The notes under the pieces: generated by a model
Told to the model about the DNA's origin: nothing
What the model saw: the letters and a program-made list of their open reading frames with translations, nothing else
Databases searched by the model: none
Translations under genes and position numbers: made by a program
In this document: one piece after another, positions 36,343 through 48,269 of the stretch
How positions within the stretch are numbered: the first letter of the stretch is position 1
How the letters are laid out: each line of letters starts with the position of its first letter
NCBI RefSeq assembly: GCF_001659605.2
Contig: NC_035168.2
Coordinates: 9,294,058-9,358,057, forward strand
Length of the DNA: 64,000 nt
DNA from: Manihot esculenta
Taxonomy: Eukaryota > Streptophyta > Magnoliopsida > Malpighiales > Euphorbiaceae
Direction: 5' to 3'

Positions 36343-37430
36343 TCGGCCAAATCCTTCGTCTCCAGCCATCATCATACAACCTTTAGAGAGCAAAAGCCTT
36401 CAACGCCTCTCTCCATCATCAATCAACTGTGAAATTCGGCTGAAAAAGCGTGATTTTTGGCGAAAATATAAAATAAGGGCAATGGCATCCTTCCCCATTT
36501 TCCGATTCTGGCCACTTTAGCTAGCAAGGCTGGGCTTTATAGATTCCTCTTAATCCAAGCTTTTATCAAGACTAACCTTGTATGATTTTCCTTCCCCATT
36601 TTGTACATACCAAGCTTTAAAAGTTTTTAGATTTACAACTTATACGTTTATATTTAGGTGAAACCATAAATTATTAGAACAATTAGAGTTGTTAAATTTT
36701 TCGTGTGAAGAGGTGCGGTTTAAAACTAATTTTATAAATTTTCAACATAAAAAAAATTTTCAGACGCATTACGATGAATTTTGAATCTTTATCATTGTGT
36801 TTTCAATGACGTTATAACTTTGTATAGATACTTTTATTTTGGAGAAATTCCATTAACATTTGGAACTCCAAATCTGCAATATTAGTTCGAACTTGAGATT
36901 TTGAGATTAACTTAAGACTGTCAATATTACAATCATTTATACCATTTGAGATACTCTAAATATATTTTAAGTATTTATTTCTTTAATTTAAAATTAAATC
37001 CAAACTTAAATTGCGTAACTTTTATTTAAAGCTAGAATTTAAAACTAATTCATTAACATTTCTGATAAAAAATGAAGTAAAATAAGTTTTAAGGAATTAA
37101 GGATATTGAAAAGGACCTCCAAGCATATTTTCATGATTTTTAGAGCATTTGGAATAATTATTTGGTTTGTTATGGAGATTAGTGACTAAGCTAAATATGA
37201 AGTATTGGACCTAGAATTAGATTTCTAGTACCCCAAATAAGCATTATGGTATTTATTGTATGGCTAAGACCATTATGATGTATTCCTTTACAAAGTATTA
37301 TGATGTATTCCTTTACAAAGGGGCAGGCTTAGGTACAGGAAAAGGAACGAGCTTAAATTTTTTAGACATAGCAATTGCTTAAAGTAGGCAATGGGTTGTT
37401 AACATAAATAGGGTCATGCTGTAAGAATCT
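35504..37430. other. AT-rich DNA, possibly a degenerate chromovirus LTR
   Basis: No gene is recognised. TGTAACAACTAGAA at about 35786 resembles the start of some chromovirus LTRs. The T-to-C-rich stretch at 36180-36480 (GTTCCGGGATCATTTTGTAATTG, then a CTTT run and CCATCATC words) resembles the leader of such LTRs. I cannot find a matching end or TSD. A 25-bp unit is duplicated at about 37271-37320. Confidence 0.35.
36281..36344. repeat. CTTT microsatellite
   Basis: About 15 CTTT units are interrupted once by GCAC near 36301. It is a simple-sequence array with likely length polymorphism. Confidence 0.95.
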
Positions 37431-37439
37431 AATAAATTA

Positions 37440-37930
37440 ATATACGATTTCATCCAAAGAATAGAAGGTTCGGATGACCGAAGTGTCCGGTTCTTTATCA
37501 AGATTCACCCATTTCAGAGCAGGCCGACTCTTCATATTAAGTTACTATTAAAGGTAATCTAGCAAATTCTTGTTACACTTGTAATCATAGGATCTCCAGC
37601 CAATTTGCCAACAAGACTCTCATCAATTAGCTGATCATATTATTGTCGGGTTATCAGAAAATACTATAACTAATTCTACTCTTACAGTATAAAAGTAAAG
37701 AATCACATAAATAAAGGTATGTTATTCTCTCATATAACTACTTTTGAGTTCTAAACATTATACTCGTCTTTTTCTTCAATTTACTGACTTGAGCTTCCGA
37801 GTGATTGCTGTAGGCGCCTACTCCCTCACATTCTCTGTCTTGCAAGTGAACCAATCACAGCACAACTCTATTAAATCAATTCTATTTCGGTTACATCATC
37901 AATTTGATTCCGACAACATCAATAATTAAG
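37440..37930 (+). repeat. LTR relic, copy A of a Tat-like family
   Basis: The stretch shares an ordered set of words with 47660-48268 and with the reverse strand of 62790-63120: CTTACAGTATAAAAG, then TTACTGACTTGAG, then CCAATCACAGCACA, then ACATCAATAA. The TATA word fits a promoter. Ends are not defined. Copy C stands beside a minus-strand Tat-like gag, which is why I call the family Tat-like. Confidence 0.6.
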
Positions 37931-38785
37931 AAAATCTTAAAATATAGAAATATATACAATGATATTAAATTTTTTAAATAAAAATATAATTTATATTATA
38001 ATTTTATTATTTAAATTAATTTTAGAATTTGCTAAATAATATAAAAGAAGTACTTAAATTAATAAAAATATAATTAGATTAATTTTAAAATTAAGATTAT
38101 TAAAATAACATGATCAAATGTTAGATACTTATTAAAATAATAAATCCATGATTTTAAGTAGATATTAGTAAGAAGTTAAATTTAATTAGTGAAAATTAAA
38201 AATATTAATAAAATAAAAATTTTAAAGATAAATTACAATTATTTAATATTTTAATTTAATAAAATATTAATTTAAAACAATACATGTTTCGTCAAAACAT
38301 TAGAAAAAAATTAAAACAAATCAATTTTTTTTTCTTTTAGTTAATCGGATTTTATCAAATGTATTAAAATATTTATTATAAAAGTAATACAAAGCAACAT
38401 ATTTTAATATATTAAAAAAAAGTAAGATATTATAATGTATTAAGAATTAAAATTTTATAATATATTATATTTAAAAATAAAATATATTTTTTAATTATAT
38501 AGTAATTTAATTGAATAATTATTAATAATACATTTATATAGTATTGTTCTTTTTTATGTTACATGTAATTTATACTATCTATAAAAATAAATAAAGAGAG
38601 AATAATAAAGTTATATAAAACATCCATATTTAGATTTATTATAAATTAGTTTTATTTTAATTAATTATAAAAATAATATATAAAATTACTATTATTTAAA
38701 ATTTTTATTTTAATTGATTTTTTATTTAAATTTAATTATAAAATATAATAAAATTGATAATAGTAAAATTTTTAAATTTTAGAAT
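37931..38785. other. Very AT-rich spacer left of T3
   Basis: This stretch is almost entirely A and T, with no open frame of note and no repeat that I can define. Bases 38786-38790 (AGATT) are the left target duplication of T3. Confidence 0.6.
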
Positions 38786-38790
38786 AGATT

Positions 38791-40986
38791 TGTAATACCC
38801 GGCTAGATTCAGATATCGGAATTTCTACCGTCCGGTGGAATGCGAGGATGTCAGAGGTTTCTAGAAGGGTAAGAGAACGGTTTTCTAAAATGTTTTTGAG
38901 TGTTTTAAAGGTTTAGAATGGAAATGGATTGAGTTTTGAAGAGAAAAGGCCAAGGAGGCATTTTGCCATGTTCGGCCGCCGAAGGTAATGTTCGGCCGCC
39001 GAAAGTGCCCGAGATTCGGCCCCCGAAAGTCAGAGTTCGGCCGCCGAACGTTGTATGGTTTTGCATGCGATTCGGCTGCCGAAGCTGAGGCGGTTGTTCA
39101 TCTATAAAGAGCACCGAGTCCAGAAAATAGAGGAGGTTTCGTCTCTCTTTCTGACCTAGGTGAGTTCTTGATCTCCTTGGATTGTTTTCATGGTTTTTCT
39201 TCAAATCTTTCAAAGTTAAACAAGTTTTAAGTAAGTTTTATGTGTTTTTGAAGAGTTTGAAAGTTTGGAGAAGTTTGGAGCTTGGATCTCCATATCTTCG
39301 AGTTTGGATCCTACCAGCCTTTGTTTTTCAAGAGGTAAGTGTTGATCCATGGTTTTTATGATGTTTTAGATGAGTTTTATGAAGGGGAAAGGGAGTTTGC
39401 ATGATTGTGCATCTTAGGGTTTATGTACCCTTTGTGCATGTTTGATGTGTATGTGGTTAGTTTTGGGGTTTTGAGCTTGTTTCCAGCCCCTATGAGCTAG
39501 TAGAAGTGTTTATGCATGATTTGGAGAGGTTAGATGCATGTGGTGAGAGCGTAGCAGGGGTTGGAGGGTCTGGAAGGCGTCCTTGTGCACGAAGCTGAGT
39601 TCTGGATGAACTCAGGTTCGGCAGCCGAAGGAGGATTCGGCCGCCGAACATGCCCGAATTTCGTCTCTGGAGGAGACATTCGGCCGCCAAAGGTGCTGCC
39701 GAAGATGCCCTGTCCAGCCTTCCTTTGCTTGTTTTACATGCATGGTTTGAAGTGTTCTAGAGGGGTTTTGGGGAGTTGTTTATCAGTTGTATAGAGTATG
39801 TTTGGTGGCTCATTTGCGTCCTCCATTGTAGGATTGGACCCGAGGAACCGAGGTGTTTAGCAGTAGTAGCTGCTTCAGAGTTAGAGGTAGCCCAGAGTTA
39901 GCCAAGCAGTGGCTACAGGTGAGTGGAACTCAACTTAATCTTTTAACTTGAGAAATGACACGTTTCTAGCATGATACATGCATCATAAAATGCCATGTTA
40001 TGTATTAGGTTGTGTTGCATTAGAATTCACGAATATGATGCATTGCATAAGATGTTGTTCATGTGGATGAATGTTGGATGATCCTTAGCCCTTGATAGAG
40101 ATCAGATACAGAGTTATGGCATGAGATAGCCATACCAGGTCGCTCCTGGATAGTCCAGGTCGCTCCTGATACTATGAGTGAGACAGACAGCCTGTCAGAT
40201 CAGAGATAAGAGAAGTCCAGGTGATGACCTAGTCTCCTTGGCACAGTGGGACATATTGTGACATGTAGTAGAGGGCTATTGGTGACAAGTTCATCCGTGA
40301 GATGATATGTTTGTGATGTGATGTATTTCATGAAAACATGTAATTAATGAATTGTTTTATTGTTCCTCCTCACTGGGCTATAGAGCTCATCCCACTCCTT
40401 TAACCCCAGTTTTGCAGGTTCCGAGATAGCTATGGGAAGTCAGAGTCAACAAGAATAAAGAAAGATATGCTTGAATGTATGTTTGTAATAGCGTAGTGGA
40501 CATGATGTAATTAAAAGATTAGTTGTAATGTAATGTATAAATATGTACTGTCATATACTGGATAGACTTGTGCTTTCCCTAGTGGTTTTGCTGTAGTGTG
40601 ATGTATAATTAATCCCTTGTACATGAATCCTGTTTTACGTTTCTTGATGAGAAATGTGTGTATCAGGCTTAATGTATGGCTTTGATGAGATACCAGTGGA
40701 TTGTGTTACAGATTAAAAGGGTTTCAATCCCTTGACCCACAGCAGATAGTAGTCACTGGTATAGGCCCTGAGGGCCATTGCAGATTGGCATATCTGAGTA
40801 GCAGTAGTTAAGCCTGGAGAGTTTTACAGGATTGTTGAGTATATTTGATCATGTATAGGATTTATCAGGTACACAGAGAGTATAGTCGGCTTGCTACGGG
40901 TCCCGGCGGCCTTAAGCCGATCTGAATCCTAGTGCCAGTGATGGTTCAGACCATTACAGAGGGGTACCGGTTTCCGGGCTGTTACA
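38791..40986 (+). repeat. 5' LTR of T3
   Basis: It starts TGTAATACCCGGC and ends GGGCTGTTACA. The end sequence differs from T4 (GGGTCGTTACA), with an insertion of the GAGGGGTACCGG type. Dyads cluster at 38970-39080 upstream of a TATA-like CTATAAAGAG at about 39102, and at 39614-39690 in the transcribed part. Confidence 0.94.
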
Positions 40987-40989
40987 GAT

Positions 40990-41001
40990 TGGTATCAGAG
41001 C
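40990..41001 (+). promoter_or_regulatory. Primer-binding site of T3 (initiator tRNA-Met)
   Basis: TGGTATCAGAGC lies three bases after the 5' LTR end at 40986. Confidence 0.93.
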
Positions 41002-41281
41002 ATAGGACCTCAAGAGTACAGTGTGTTGAGCATCTTTGTTCAAGGACTAGAGATATCCCACATCGAAAAGAGGTGTTGTCTTGTATAGGAGGGTAAGCAC
41101 AATACGTAAAATCATGTCCACTAGGATAGGATGTGGAGTCCTGTCTTGCATGATGATGTGAAATGCCATGACAAGATACATGTGCATTATTGATATGTGA
41201 TATATATGCTGAGGATTCATGTGTTCTCACATGGATCATTTGATGATATTTTTGTGTGATGTTGTGCTTTTCAGAGGCAGG

Positions 41282-42724
41282 ATGAGAGGAACTCGTCGAT
41301 CTGCTAGATTGACTGGAGCTCCGCCGAAGAATGAGGACATGGATGCCCATCTCCCCGTTCTGCAAAGGGCAACATCAGATAGAGTAAGCAGAGAAGGTAC
41401 ATCAAGGGACCCTAGAAGGTCTGTTGATGAGAGTAGAAGGGGAGTCGTTCAGAGTGGTATGTCAGGGGATATGAGGGAAGTAGAGGAGGATGAGCAGAGT
41501 AGAGATGGTAGCTTTGGCATGAGTAGGTTAGGAGGAGATATGGGTGAGTCCCAAGGAGGCACTCAGGCCTCAAGATTTGTTCCACCTCAGTATCCACCCT
41601 ACCCGTGGGGGACAGAGTACCTGGTGGGTGGTACATCGGAGTTTCCTAGGTATAACCCATATCCCACCTTTATGCCCTATCCTTCCTTTTACCCGCCATA
41701 TCCACAGTATACCATGTTTCCACCCTTCTTTGGTTATCTAAGTTCAGTAACCCTTAACCCAGGGCATGTTGCATCTCCTCCACCACCAGTAGCCCCAGTT
41801 GTTCAAACACCCAAGCCTAGTTCACCTGGAGGAAGTATGGTACACATGACAGACTATTTGAGGTTGGATGTTCCCAAATTTGAGGCAGGTGATGACCCTT
41901 TTGAGTATCTCAGAACGGTCAAGATGATAACTGAAGAGTTGGGAGCTAGTGAGAGTAGAGCCATTCAGATGGCAGGGGTCACATTGAAATGTGAGAAGGC
42001 AAGGGAATGGTTCAACCAGTATGTGGACCCGAAGGTAGAAAGCTTATCCTGGGAGCAGTTTGCTACAGAGTTTGCAGGATGTACTTTTCCAGATAGCTCA
42101 AGGGAGCGTAAGGAGAGTGAATTTGAGCAGTTAAGGCAGACAGAAAACATGAGTATAGCAAATTACCCAGAGAATAGTGATCGTTTCCCTTTGGGTGAGG
42201 CTGCTGCAAAGAATAAAAAGAAAGTTAGAGGCCTGAAAGGGTCAAAGAAAAAAGAGTTCTGGAAGAGGTTCAAGTCTAGTATGGGTTTTAGCGATGGCTC
42301 GAGTTCTGGTTGGGATAGTGCTAGATGTACGAGGTGCGGTAGGAGGCACAAAGGAGTCTGTCGGGCTGGGACAACAGCATGTTTCAGGTGCGGACAGGAG
42401 GGGCACATGGCACGAGAGTGTCCCACTACGATCGTGTCAGCACAGTTCCCGCAGACATCCTCAGATAATATAATTCCACCAGAAGCTCCACCCTCGGTGC
42501 AGGGCAGAGGCAGAGAAAGAGGGGTAGTCCCTTCTTCAGTAGGTTCCTTAAGTGAAGGTCCGTCAGTTCCGGCTCGGATTTTCACCCAGGATCAGCCAGA
42601 GACAGACACACCGAACACAGTGGTGCCAGGTAAGTGTTCTGATGTCTATGTTTTTATGGACACTAGTAGAATATCAGTTGATGTGAGAATAGTAAAGTGT
42701 AGTAGAGTTCAATGTTCAGAGTAA
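41282..42724 (+). CDS. gag-only open reading frame of T3
   Basis: From the ATG at 41282 (MRGTRRSARLTGAPPKNE) 480 codons stay open. The frame has the Pro/Tyr-rich N-terminus, the gag core (DDPFEYLRTVKMI, AREWFNQYVDP) and two Cys knuckles (CTRCGRRHKGVC and [14 protein letters not shown]). Compared with T4 about 100 residues are missing after the ENMS segment (near 42150), where a deletion joins the core directly to the basic region. The frame ends in a broken protease start (VFMDTSRIS). It could encode an RNA-binding gag without any enzymes; whether it is expressed is unknown. It resembles T1 gag most. Confidence 0.75.
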   Translation: MRGTRRSARLTGAPPKNEDMDAHLPVLQRATSDRVSREGTSRDPRRSVDESRRGVVQSGMSGDMREVEEDEQSRDGSFGMSRLGGDMGESQGGTQASRFVPPQYPPYPWGTEYLVGGTSEFPRYNPYPTFMPYPSFYPPYPQYTMFPPFFGYLSSVTLNPGHVASPPPPVAPVVQTPKPSSPGGSMVHMTDYLRLDVPKFEAGDDPFEYLRTVKMITEELGASESRAIQMAGVTLKCEKAREWFNQYVDPKVESLSWEQFATEFAGCTFPDSSRERKESEFEQLRQTENMSIANYPENSDRFPLGEAAAKNKKKVRGLKGSKKKEFWKRFKSSMGFSDGSSSGWDSARCTRCGRRHKGVCRAGTTACFRCGQEGHMARECPTTIVSAQFPQTSSDNIIPPEAPPSVQGRGRERGVVPSSVGSLSEGPSVPARIFTQDQPETDTPNTVVPGKCSDVYVFMDTSRISVDVRIVKCSRVQCSE

Positions 42725-45048
42725 AAAGTTTAGAGATACAGGTTCAGAGACGAGTGAGTAGTTAGAGGTTAGTGAGCCGAAAGAGCTCGAGAGTGTTGCT
42801 ATGAGAAACTATAGCCGTGGATTGTATAAATCCAGGTATAGGGAGAGTGATCTCTCATCTCCGAGTGTAGCCCTCAAGTATAAGCAATAATGCAGAAAAT
42901 AGAGTAAGAAATAGAAGAGTAAGAAAAAAAAAAGTAAGTAAGATCAAAGTAAGTGAAATCGATCAGAATAAGAGGAAGAGAAGAGTAAATGAGGTAGAAC
43001 AGAATAGAGGAAGAACAGAATAGAATAAATGTAAAGTACGTATAAGTTAGAAAGAGATTTCAGATTAGTCTGGGATTAGGTGGCGATTGAGCTCCGGTTC
43101 AGATAGTTCTGGATGTGTGAGGCGTGGAGTTTACACGAAAGTAGTCTGTTGGTATGGGACTACGGCATGTATAGATGCGAGCAGGAAGGACTCATGTGGT
43201 GTGAGTGTCCTACTGCGGCCCTGATTGGCACAGTCCCAGCAGATGACTTCTAGTAGTGTAACGCATCCCGTAGCTCTAGCCATGTTGCAGGACAGTAGTT
43301 GAGGCAGAAGGAGAGAGTTATCCTTTTCTTTGGTCAGTTCCCGAGGGAAGATTCGTTAGCTTTAGCTTGGATCTTCATCCTGACTCAGTAAGAGGCTAAC
43401 ACATCAAACACGGTGACGTCAGATATGTTCACTTGAGGGTGTTCAGATGTGTAGGTTTTAATGGACCCTGATGTTTCTTTCCCTATTGTTTTGAGAGCCG
43501 TAGATAGAGGGGGGTTTGATAACTTCTGGGCTTAGAGTGTTTTCTTTGGGTCAGTGGACCCAAGAGTGATCCATCTAAGGCAGAGTCAGTCAGTCAGTAC
43601 AGTTCAGAGTTCGTTATGAGTAGATGCCTTCCAGTTGTTTTAGTGATTCTAGATTTGACCGAGTGATGTCATTCTAGTAGTGGATTGGCTAGCTACTCAT
43701 AGTACTACCTATGTCTACAGTGACAAGGTAGGAGAGTTTAGAGATCAGGATGGATCAGAGGTAGTCCTTAGAGGGGACAGTATAGCATATCCAGAAGTTT
43801 GATATCAGCCCTACAGGCTCGTGGTCAGGGGTTTCTTGCTCTTGTTCGAGAGCATAATGATCAGGTCAGGGAACCAGTCTCAGTACCTATAATCAGAAAG
43901 AGAGAAAGAGTTTTATATGTTATCCCAAACAAGTTAGTAGGTTTACCATTGGTAAAACAAGATAGAGTCTGGAAGTCAAGTGAGGATAGAGACTAGGCTC
44001 ATCTTCACCTCTTCCTTCGAAATGGTACCTGTAGTATGTAAGAATTGAAAAAGTTGTAAGAGCTAGAAAAGCAGTTGCAAGATTGAGAGAGGTATTAGAG
44101 CAGTTGTGCACTTGGTAGATAAGGATTTTATCCGACTTAGTACTACACCCTGGAATATTCCAGTGACGGTGTACGAAACGAAGGATGAAACCTTGAGATT
44201 TTGTAACGACTGTGAGCAGTTGAACAAAATCACTACCAAGGACAAGTGTTCCCATGCGGAATGAATGATCTATAGGAACAGCTAGTAGAAGCTGGTTGTT
44301 TTCCATAATAGATCTGAGAGTCGGGAGCTATATGTCGAAAGTTAGAGAAAAGTCAGTTTAGCAGTTGAGTAGAGATGAGATCTTTATCGATCAAAGGAGT
44401 TTATAGTGAAGAGTCGGAAACAGAGGTAAGGGGTAAAATTGCCCAGCGACTCTGAGTAGACAAAACAGTAACTACTGGGTGAGGCAGATGAGATGTTAGC
44501 TGCCCTCAGTCAGCAGTCGCTTATCAGGTTATCCTATAGAAACAGGTATTACTTCAGACTGATGATCGGTTGGATCAGCTGGCAGGAGCCAGTTTTTTTC
44601 CAAGCTAGATCTGAAATCTGAGTGCTAGCTGTTGAGAGCTAGAGTGAGTCCAATGGTGTAGGAAGGGATCAAAAGAGAAGAAGCCAGGATAATAAAGAAG
44701 AAGAAAGGCGGGCAAGGATCAGAGTGCGCAGCAAAAGCGTAGAATAGTTCAGAAAAACAGAGAAGCAAAGATTAGTGTAACCAGAGTAGTGTGAATAAAG
44801 CTGAGAAGAGTCAAAGAGAAAGGAAAGTCAGTAGTCAGATGAAAGAATCAAGTCAGTTGTGTACTAGCAGAAGTGATAAACAGTCAGTGTAGAGTGTGGA
44901 CACAGATTAAACAGTTAAGAGTCAGCAGAGTCAGGTAATGATTGTATACAACCCGGGAGTGTTTACTCCAGTAATATCTGTATCTCTTTTCTGAGGAAGG
45001 TGTTAGGCTTTCCTTAATTGCTTGTTTGCATGTGTGTTTGTTGTGTGT
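42725..45048 (+). pseudogene. Decayed and partly duplicated gag-pol remnant of T3
   Basis: A second, degraded copy of the zinc-knuckle region is at about 43075-43250, a protease remnant at 43440-43800 and an RT start at 44150-44330, where the words for CAGTTGAACAAA and ATAGATCTGAGA are visible. A further copy of the RT segment is at about 44565-44630. Purine-rich, codon-free DNA fills 42880-43060 and 44640-44930. No RNase H or integrase sequence is found. The repeats of gag and RT pieces point to recombination between element copies, not simple decay. Confidence 0.75.
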
Positions 45049-45086
45049 GAACATTCGAGGACGAATGTTCGTAAAGGGGTGAAGAA
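45049..45086 (+). promoter_or_regulatory. Palindrome and polypurine tract of T3
   Basis: The 22-bp palindrome (arms GAACATTCG and CGAATGTTC) is at 45049-45070, followed by the purine tract AAAGGGGTGAAGAA at 45073-45086 directly before the 3' LTR. Both are intact although the pol next to them is ruined. Confidence 0.88.
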
Positions 45087-47328
45087 TGTAATACCCGGCT
45101 AGATTCAGACATCGGAATTCCTACCGTCCGGTGGAATGCGAGGATGTCAGAGGTTTCTAGAAGGGTAAGAGAACAATTTTCTAAAATGTTTTTGAGTGTT
45201 TTAAAGGTTTAGAATGGAAATGGATTGAGTTTTGAAGAGAACAAGCCAAGAAGGCATTTTGCCATGTTCGGCTGCCGAAGGTAATGTTCGGCCGCCGAAA
45301 GTGCCCGAGATTCGGCCCCCGAAAGTCGGAGTTCGGCCGCCGAACGTTGCATGGTTTTACATGCGATTCAACTGCCGAAGCTGAGGCGGTTGTTCATCTA
45401 TAAAGAGCACCGAGTCCAGAAAATAGAGGAGGTTTCGTCTCTCTTTCTGACCTAGGTGAGTTCTTGATCTCCTTGGATTGTTTTCATGGTTTTTCTTCAA
45501 ATCTTTCAAAGTTAAACAAGTTTTAAGTAAGTTTTATGTGTTTTTGAAGAGTTTGAAATTTTGGAGAAGTTTGGAGCTTGGATCTCCATATCTTCGAGTT
45601 TGGATCCTACCAGCCTTTGTTCTTCAAGAGGTAAGTGTTGATCCATGGTTTTTATGATGTTTTAGATGAGTTTTATGAAGGGGAAAGGGAGTTTGCATGA
45701 TTGTGCATCTTAGGGTTTATGTACCCTTTGTGCATGTTTGATGTGTATGTGGTTAGTTTTGGGGTTTTGAGCTTGTTTCCAGCCCCTATGAGCTAGTAGA
45801 AGTGTTTATGCATGATTTGGAGAGGTTAGATGCATGTGGTGAGAGCGTAGTAGGGGTTGGAGGGTCTAGAAGGCGTCCTTGTGCACGAAGCTGAGTTCTG
45901 GATGAACTCAGGTTCGGCAGCCGAAGGAGGATTCGGCCGCCGAACATGCCCGACTTTCATCTCTGGAGGAGACATTCGGCCGCCGAAGGTGCTGCCGAAG
46001 GTGCCCTGTCCAGCCTTCCTTTGCTTGTTTTACATGCATGATTTGAAGTGCTCTAGAGGGGTTTTGGGGAGTTGTTTATCAGTTGTATAGAGTATGTTTA
46101 GTGCCTCATTTGCGTCCTCCATTGTAGGATTAGACCCGAGGAACCGAGGTGTTTAGCAGTAGTAGCTGCTTCAGAGTTAGAGGTAGCCCAGAGTTAGCCA
46201 AGCAGTGGCTACAGGTGAGTGGAACTCAACTTAATCTTTTAACTTGAGAAATGACACGTTTCTTGCATAATCCATGCATCATAAAATGCCATGTTATGTA
46301 TTAGGTTGTGTTGCATTAGAATTCACGAATATGATGCATTGCATAAGATGTTGTTCATGTGGATGAATGTTGGATGATCCTTAGCCCTTGATAGAGATCA
46401 GATACAGAGTTATGGCATGAGATAGCCATACCAGGTCGCTCCTGGTACTATGAGTGAGACAGAAAGCCTGTCAGATCAGAGATAAGAGAAGTCCAGGTGA
46501 TGACCTAATCTCCTTGGCACAGTGGGACATGTTATGATATGAGACAGATAAGAGAAGTCCAGGTGATGACCTAGTCTCCTTGGCACAGTGGGACATATTG
46601 TGACATGTAGTATAGGGCTATTGGTGACAAGTTCATCTGTGAGATGATATGTTTGTGATGTGATGCATTTCATGAAAACATGTAATTAATGAATTGTTTT
46701 ATTGTTCCTCCTCACTGGGCTATAGAGCTCATCTCACTCCCTTAACCCCAGTTTTGCAGGTTCCGAGATAGCTATGGGAAGTCAGAGTCAACAAGAATAA
46801 AGAAAGATATGCATGAATGTATGTTTGTAATAGCGTAGTGGACATGATGTAATTAAAAGATTAGTTGTAATGTAATGTATAGATATGTACTGTCACATAC
46901 TGAATAGACTTGTGCTTTCCCTAGTGGTTTTGCTGTAGTGTGATGTATGATTAATCCCTTGTACATGAATCCTGTTTTACGTTTCTTGATGAGAAATGTG
47001 TGTATCAGGCTTAATGTATGGATTTGATGAGATACCAGTGGATTGTGTTACAGATTAAAAGGGTTTCAATCCCTTAACCCACAGCAGATAGTAGTCACTG
47101 GTATAGGCCTTGAGGGCCATTGCAGATTGGCATATCTGAGTAGCAGTAGTTAAGCCTGGAGAGTTTTACATGATTGTTGAGTATATTTGATCATGTATGG
47201 GATTTATCAGGTACACAGAGAGTATAGTTGGCTTGCTACGGGTCCCGGCGGCTTTAAGCCGATCTGGATCCTAGTGCAAGTGATGGTTCAGACCGTTACA
47301 GAGGGGTACCGGTTTCCAGGCTGTTACA
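45087..47328 (+). repeat. 3' LTR of T3
   Basis: It matches 38791-40986. The longer length comes from an extra unit of the GAAGTCCAGGTGATGACC minisatellite (about 46476-46600, two units against one), partly offset by a small loss near 46440. Confidence 0.93.
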
Positions 47329-47333
47329 AGATT

Positions 47334-47640
47334 AGCTCAATCTTATCTTATCATATCAACTCTATTATTATTCTTATATATATCAACATTTATCTTTATA
47401 TTACTCTTATATATAAATACCCTTATAATTAATATTCTTATATATATCAACATTTATCTTTGTATTACTCTTATATATAAATACCCTTATAATTAATATG
47501 TGATTGATTAACACCATAACTATTTCACATGGTATCAGAGCTATTTATTCTTATTAACACTAAAAAAACCCTCTTCTTTTTTGTTAATCATCAATTTCTT
47601 GATTGTAACCATAACAAAAATTTTAAAGAATAATGAATTT
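47334..47640 (+). mobile_element. Copia-type LTR end with primer site, fragment
   Basis: AT-rich DNA contains a 64-bp tandem duplication (47371-47498), then a TGGTATCAGAGC primer site at 47530-47541 directly after a plausible LTR end. A short leader follows with no recognisable gag. The fragment starts at the T3 insertion scar and is cut on the right by the next LTR relic. Confidence 0.6.
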
Positions 47641-47659
47641 GCTCTTGAAAGAAGACTAA

Positions 47660-48268
47660 CAGGGCCTCTGATACTACATGAGACTAGCCCAAAGTAGACA
47701 GTAAGCTGTCACTATAAGACTGGCCCACGTGGCAAGGTCTGATCAACCAATACGTTGTCTCATCTGTATAAAGGAAGACACGAACGACCATAATGCCCAA
47801 ATCAAAAGAGAAAAGGAGACCCGGACGCTTCAGGACAGGTCATCCGTAGGTTGGATAAAACTTGCCCTCATAACTTCATGGCTCTATAAGGAAGTTCCTG
47901 TTAACAACTATAATCTATTAGATCCCCTTCACGCCTGCGATCATGGAATTCCCGACCAATCAGCCAGTGAAGAACCTTTTACCAATGAGCCAATCACATC
48001 ATTGTTGGATTATCAAGAAATACTATATTTATACCTACCTTCTTACAGTATAAAAGGGGAATGATCACAGAGGCAAAGACACATTATTCTTGAACACTAC
48101 TAAAAAGTTCTAAGTATTTTAATGTATTTTCTCCATTCTACAGTATATTGACTTGAGCGTCGAAGTGGCTACCGTGAGCACCCACCACCACCTTACATCA
48201 TCTTCTTTGCAGGTTTAGCCAATCATAACACAGTTCCGTTTCAGCCATGTCATTAGTTTAATTTCAGC
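47660..48268 (+). repeat. LTR relic, copy B of a Tat-like family
   Basis: It shares CTTACAGTATAAAAGGGG with AATGATCA, then TATTGACTTGAGCG, GCACCCACCA and AATCATAACACAG with copies A and C in the same order. TATAAAAG at about 48050 is a good TATA box. Boundaries are approximate and I could not find a TSD. Copia integrase sequence starts directly to its right. Confidence 0.65.
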
Positions 48269-48269
48269 T

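Larger units (their letters stand above)
38791..47328 (+). mobile_element. T3: Tekay-type element with open gag and scrambled pol
   Basis: Ends are fixed by AGATT at 38786-38790 and 47329-47333. LTRs are 38791-40986 (2196 bp) and 45087-47328 (2242 bp), with differences scattered at roughly 1-2% and one extra minisatellite unit in the right copy. The 4.1-kb interior has a primer site, an open gag frame, and then duplicated, decayed gag/protease/RT pieces. I find no RNase H or integrase. It must have moved with proteins from another copy. Confidence 0.94.
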
